Source of the DNA: Antitrichia curtipendula
Taxonomy: Eukaryota; Streptophyta; Bryopsida; Hypnales; Leucodontaceae
Reading direction: 5' to 3'
Assembly (NCBI GenBank): GCA_951230915.1
Contig: OX579640.1
Coordinates: 19,116,981-19,180,980, forward strand
Length of the DNA: 64,000 nucleotides
In this document: positions 59,295 through 64,000 of the stretch, piece by piece
Position numbering within the stretch: the stretch's first letter is position 1
How the letters are laid out: every line of letters starts with the position of its first letter
Translations under genes and position numbers: made by a program
The notes under the pieces: model-generated
Told to the model about the DNA's origin: nothing
Database searches by the model: none
The model's input: only the letters and a program-made list of their open reading frames with translations

Positions 59295-62200
59295 TCATTG
59301 TGAATTGCCTCCTACGTATGAAGTAAACTGTTGCGCAACTATACCGATAGCAGCTCCACCAAAACCTAACAATACACCAATCACCTCACTGCCAGCTTTG
59401 AATCCCAGAATCGTCACCTGAAAGCGCACCATCTCTCGATCAGTCATGCACGAAACCAGCATTCATGAAAACAACAACCACCCTAAAACCCTTAAACCGT
59501 AAAACCGTAAACCCTTAAACCACTCATCGCAAGAGTCTCTCCCACTAATATTCTACAATACAAAACTGACCTTTTTAATATCATTTCGGTGAATTTTCAG
59601 TGCCTTTCTGTTGTATTTGAAGCTCATTTTTTGAAAAAACACTAGTAAACATATTGGAAATGGCACAAAAACAATGCCATTTCAGTACAAGCTCATCCAC
59701 GATAGCAGCACTGAACCAATTGATATTCAGTGGGTAGGGACTTTGAGAGGCTTATAATGCCATTCGCAATTCCATACCTTGGTTATGGTGTTGTCCCACG
59801 CCAAGGCTTCCGACACCGTCCCCATGACTTTCAACGCGAAAAGGAATGGTTCTCTTTCCTTGGGAGGAGCACCATCCAGAGGACCTCTCAATTTATTCGC
59901 CAACTCCATCTGTTTCGAAGTTCATGACAAGTCAGGCATTAGGTCTTCATCAGCACTTGCATTATAGAAAAATTGCACGGTACAACTTCCTCACAAATTC
60001 TACTTTCGTTTCAGCAGTCTCCAATTTTATTCATTTTCACTGGATTAGGATTAGGCACTGTGAACCTTCTTGAAGACGAGTGTTGCCCCGTGCCCAAGGT
60101 GCATCTTATTTGTTTCTCCACCTGGGAAAACAATGAGTGATAACAAGCCTATGAAGACAAGGAGGTCGTATGCTACCACACCCCTGCACCAATTCACGAC
60201 GAGAAAACACAATGATTAGATGGGGAGCACCAGGTTAGAGCAAAATACATGAATTGACCACAAACAAGTATCATCCTAGACCATGCTTACTTCTGGCGCT
60301 GTCGATAATTTCACGGAGTATTGCTCTTACATGGAGTATGCCGAATCATCGGTGCCCTTGGCAAACAGCACTATTAGGAGGAAAGCCATCAGCACTCCGC
60401 AGTAAATACAAAAGTAGCTGGCGTAATACTGTGAACCACCAAAGCGCAGCAGTTCAGCCAAATGGTGGAACATACAGAATAGGTCTAGAGAAATGAACAA
60501 ATATGGAATATTCACAAAAAAATCGATAGTCACCCCAAGACATCATAAAATGTGAAAAGATCCTATTAGGTGTGTTGTGCCAGTATTATGGTGTAAGAAC
60601 GCAAGAATAAAGAGAGCAGAGGTCACCTTTACACGCTTCGAAAATACGAGACCAAAATCTAGAACCAATTTCCTCATTATCCACCACCCTACAATGGAAG
60701 AGGCACGACCATAGTCGACAGCCACTCCAGTGTGATACTCCGATTTCCGCCGCTCTTCTTGCTTCCTCACCTCCCGTAAACACGCGTCAGTTTCAAGAGA
60801 CACGATTTTATCAGGGTAAACAATTTCCGTCCCAATGCATCCATCCTTCAGTAAGGTGTTTAACAGTCGGGCCGCGAAATATCGTCTACGGAAGTCTGCA
60901 ACTCCAGCTATCATGAACGACACACTTGCGGCCCTGAATGAGAGTCACTTAACAGAGTAAGATCGCAGTCCCAGAAGACAGCACATGAATATGTTCTCCA
61001 CACGTATCATAAAATCCAATAACAACAACATTGAGGCGTAGACAGTGCTTACATGCATTGAGAGTTGATAAAGATGCTGCACAAATTTGCAACATGCACA
61101 TGCCAAGCATTGCCTCCCCATATAAATGGTTTTCCTGAAAGCCATAATAACCAACTTGAAACATTCATGATCAAAATTCGTATCAAAGTCCTTCAGACGT
61201 AGACCACCTGGACACTTGACTCTCAATCGAAGTTCATGATTATTATATGCCTGTGATTTATAACCCGAATAATGTAGACTGTCCGCTTACACTATGAGGC
61301 TACCATGACGATTGGCTCCATTTACTTGCAGGCAAGCTTGATTTCACTCAACCACTGACAAAATTTACTAAAATTTCGCATTAACATCTTATTTGCATCA
61401 AGTTCTATGACACTGGAAAGATGTAAATGTCGCGTAGTATACCTGTGATACCACGAATGATATATGGGATGGCAGTGTGTAAGAAGCCAATAATTTCGGA
61501 AGCAAACCGCACACGCATCGGATTCTTCAGCAGCTGGTGCCCGAACTTCTTCTTCCTGGACAATTAGCAGCTCATTAGATGTCTAAAACTCTAGTAACAT
61601 GTAAAAACGCAATTAAATAATTAGTTGAGTCCACCTTCAAAAATTTGTATACATTAGAAAGCAGTCATTTGACTACTTTATTGTTTGTTCAGATCTGGAA
61701 AGTAGAATCATGCCGACCTTTTCAATAGAAATACTTCGTGAAGGCTACTTAATCCCAATTTAACATAATCCTTGAATTGGATACAATTGTCGACGACAAT
61801 AAAATGCTATAAACTTGAGCGAGGGGTGATGGAACATACGAGAGGAGGTAACCTGACTGCTGGAGAAGATGAGCGGCCAACAGAATTGCTGGGAGGTCGA
61901 CTAGATCATTCGTAGTCTTATCTTTCTTGAATAGAGCGCTTTCATTGTCCCCATCACCTGCCTCTTTCACACTACTTCCAAATCTACTATCCTCTTCTGA
62001 AGACATTTCAGCGCTTTCTGGCAGTTGACATTTTGGATCAAGGTGAAGTCGGCTCATGATCAATTGTACCCATCGATCTTCCATATCGTTGTCCGTGCAA
62101 GAATTCTTCACGCAATATGAACAATTCATCGCTTCGACTTTCGATGGTTTTCGGCTTTTGCAGACCCGTGCCCTGACAGTTCGCCTGAAAGTAGGCGTTC

Positions 62201-64000
62201 TCTGCAGCACAAAAACAAGCAAGAATGTAAACCCTTATGTAGATATGTTTATGTAGTCATATCCAAAAGCATTACCGGTTTGGTATCAGAAACAATACTG
62301 CCTGTTCAGATTCGGACTGCGAGTCCACCCCAAGTCTTGATAATGAATCATCGGGAAGAAGCGACTCACTTTCTCATAGGATAGCTGGTGCATGATCTCT
62401 TTGACAGTGTTTCTAGAGGCGCCAGGCACCACACGTAGTGTTGCGGAACACTTCAACATGTTGTTACGGGAAGCAGCTAGCAGCAGCTGTCGCTTCAAAA
62501 TTCGTAGAGGGATCGGATTCGTCCATGCTAGAAAAAGCTGGCAATGTCAGCGTATGGTTGAATGAGTTTAATAATCACTACAATAATTCATCAGATAAAG
62601 TTGATGATCTTAGCTGCTCAACAAAATCATATCATTAAAATGAAGTGGAATAATCAGAAAGAAAATCTGGATTTTCGGGACTCTCAAAGCACACCCCTAA
62701 AACCGAGCAGAAGAACCATGCAGCGGATTGCATCTCCGAAACCGGAGCGGAACTAAATTGCAAAAACGTGTATAAGCATACGCCGCAATTCTAAGAAGTG
62801 GAATCAGGTGCATCACACGCGAGGAAGTATACTTACAGTGCGGTCGTCCAATGCCTCATGCGGCAATACTTTATCTCGCATTTCTTTCATATCAGACTTC
62901 GTGTAGAATCCGTACTTGGTTGCCAAAACCTTCCTCAAGCACACAACCCCAAACAGTTTCAGAACCACAAGAACTGTAGGTTCACTTGAGCAGCAAAAAC
63001 TTAACAGATGATATTATTGTGTCAATTACACCCACATGTAGACTGAATCTATTTAACCCTGTGTACATCCTTCAGAGCGTCTGATTGCAGGAAGTGAGAT
63101 ACTCAATTATTCAAACCAAACAGCGACATCGAAACTCTGAGCGAGCAGATTGACGGAACGGAAAAAAAAATTCAAGAGGGCGCTTAGAAAAGCTTACCAC
63201 ATACGTCATAATGATCAACATGTTCGCGATGACAATGTCTGGGACAACAAAAAACCTCGAGATTACGTTCATCGCATAAACTGCACAACATTCAAGCACC
63301 CGCTTCAGTTAATACTTGCCCATCAGGGTAGCGCTCGACAATTATGTTGCAAAACTGGAACCTGTCAAAACTAGGGTTTACGGCAATAGCTGTGTAACTT
63401 ACAAGCGATGGCAAGAACCCATTGTCTGATTGCAGCTCCTGAACCCCAAAATTGCCGATTCACAATGCCATTCATCCCGCCTTCAAACCAGTAGAGCAAA
63501 GGTAACGATAGAGGGAAAAGTAAATGGTATATAAGCTCCTTAAAAAATGTCATCCTGCAATCCACGACGCTCTCATCAACTCAGTAATTTACAACGTCAA
63601 GCCACGAGCACGACGATCTCAGGATACACTGGTACTAACCTTAGAAGCGCTATGTCAGAATTCAAGATTCAAAAGAATTTCGCGAAATAAAGTGCACAGG
63701 AAACTTTCATCTACAAAATGTTTAGTCAGCCACTAGTTCAAGCGCTCTCCGCCGAAGATTGTTAATGCTTCGATACGCCATCTCGAAAGTACTTGGAAAA
63801 TTTCCAGTCGAGGCTCCACAAAGAGCGACGCAATTTGCAAACAAGCCTGGAATTGAGCTCAGACCAATCTTACCATTGACATTCCACATGAGCCTCTTGT
63901 TCAAGTCTTCGTAAGAAAGTCTGGTGCTCGAATTGCTGACAAAGACAGGGGGAGTGACCTCCGTGGTCCGTCGAAGGCTGTGTACTCGGCGATTCGTCTT
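59295..64000 (-). CDS. Multi-pass membrane protein of unknown function, 5' end outside window
   Basis: Thirteen exons join in phase: >64000-63874, 63554-63403, 63280-63198, 62929-62837, 62486-62370, 62201-61840, 61555-61443, 61134-61053, 60933-60627, 60428-60331, 60183-60066, 59909-59778 and 59417-59295, giving at least 634 residues. Hydrophobic segments suggest seven or eight membrane spans: ELIYHLLFPLSLPLLYWF, two in the next exon pair (AFYAMNVISRFF, PDIVIANMLIIMTYV), GFLHTAIPYIIRGI, a weak pair around CSIFI and SVSFMIAG, YFCIYCGVLMAFLLIVLF, DLLVFIGLLSLIVF and a C-terminal VIGVLLGFGGAAIGIV. A charged, Ser/Asp/Glu-rich loop lies in exon 62201-61840. No family was recognised. The donor at 60066 (AAG|GTTCAC) is not consensus; if unused, the protein ends four codons later and 59909-59295 would be a separate 84-residue frame. 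Consistent phase over twelve junctions supports one gene. Confidence 0.7.

Noticed and set aside
62286..62310. A 26-bp micro-exon in the membrane-protein gene
   Set aside because: It has AG and GT borders, but including it shifts the next exon into a stop. Joining 62370 directly to 62201 keeps phase.

Overview
The window looks like nuclear DNA from a streptophyte plant (land plant or charophyte alga). It is AT-rich, its genes carry GT-AG introns, its CCCH zinc-finger protein is closest to plant ZC3H15-type proteins as I know them, and it holds MULE, hAT, piggyBac and LINE sequences. I cannot name the genus. No prokaryotic operons, tRNAs, rRNAs or CRISPR arrays were seen.

The dominant feature is a nest of transposons from about 2.4 to 40 kb. 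(1) The target is a worn LINE relic on the minus strand (about 2430-2591 and 39557-40060). (2) A MULE-type element (2592-39556) sits in it. It has near-identical terminal inverted repeats and a 10-bp target duplication (AATGTTGGAT). Without its insertion it is about 12.9 kb. It carries two divergent genes: a MULE transposase (N-terminal DNA-binding module, DDE domain, SWIM finger) and a decayed 11-exon gene that reads as a ParB-like domain joined to a beta-class DNA methyltransferase. (3) A 24,041-bp hAT-like element (12516-36556, 8-bp duplication GTCATGGA, CAGGGTTGT termini) interrupts the MULE transposase reading frame exactly. Removing it together with one duplication restores the frame.

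The hAT element carries its own transposase (32294-34873) and four cargo genes: a RING-H2 protein (13263-15494), a decayed coiled-coil protein (19057-20502, minus), a protein kinase (21754-23337, minus) and an intact coiled-coil protein (28654-30177). Three of the four share an N-terminal domain with conserved Cys and His residues. Clusters of a short motif, consensus ACCCGMRGTCGCC, lie just 5' of every gene in the element, always in the sense direction, and lie in opposite, outward orientation at the two element ends. Three cargo genes also share core-promoter and 5' leader sequence although their proteins differ. I infer a large multigene transposon whose cargo is controlled through the same motif that marks its ends.

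From 40 to 53 kb the window is mostly gene-free AT-rich DNA with piggyBac-like elements: one 6.07-kb element (45519-51586, flanked by TTAA) with a broken transposase, and several short non-autonomous relatives. There is also a long foldback repeat at 42.0-42.6 kb. A much older piggyBac relic lies near 0.7-1.7 kb.

From 54 kb on there are ordinary host genes, both on the minus strand: an eight-exon ZC3H15/DFRP1-type gene (54207-57370, 367 aa) and a 13-exon gene for a multi-pass membrane protein of unknown function (59295 to beyond the window edge).
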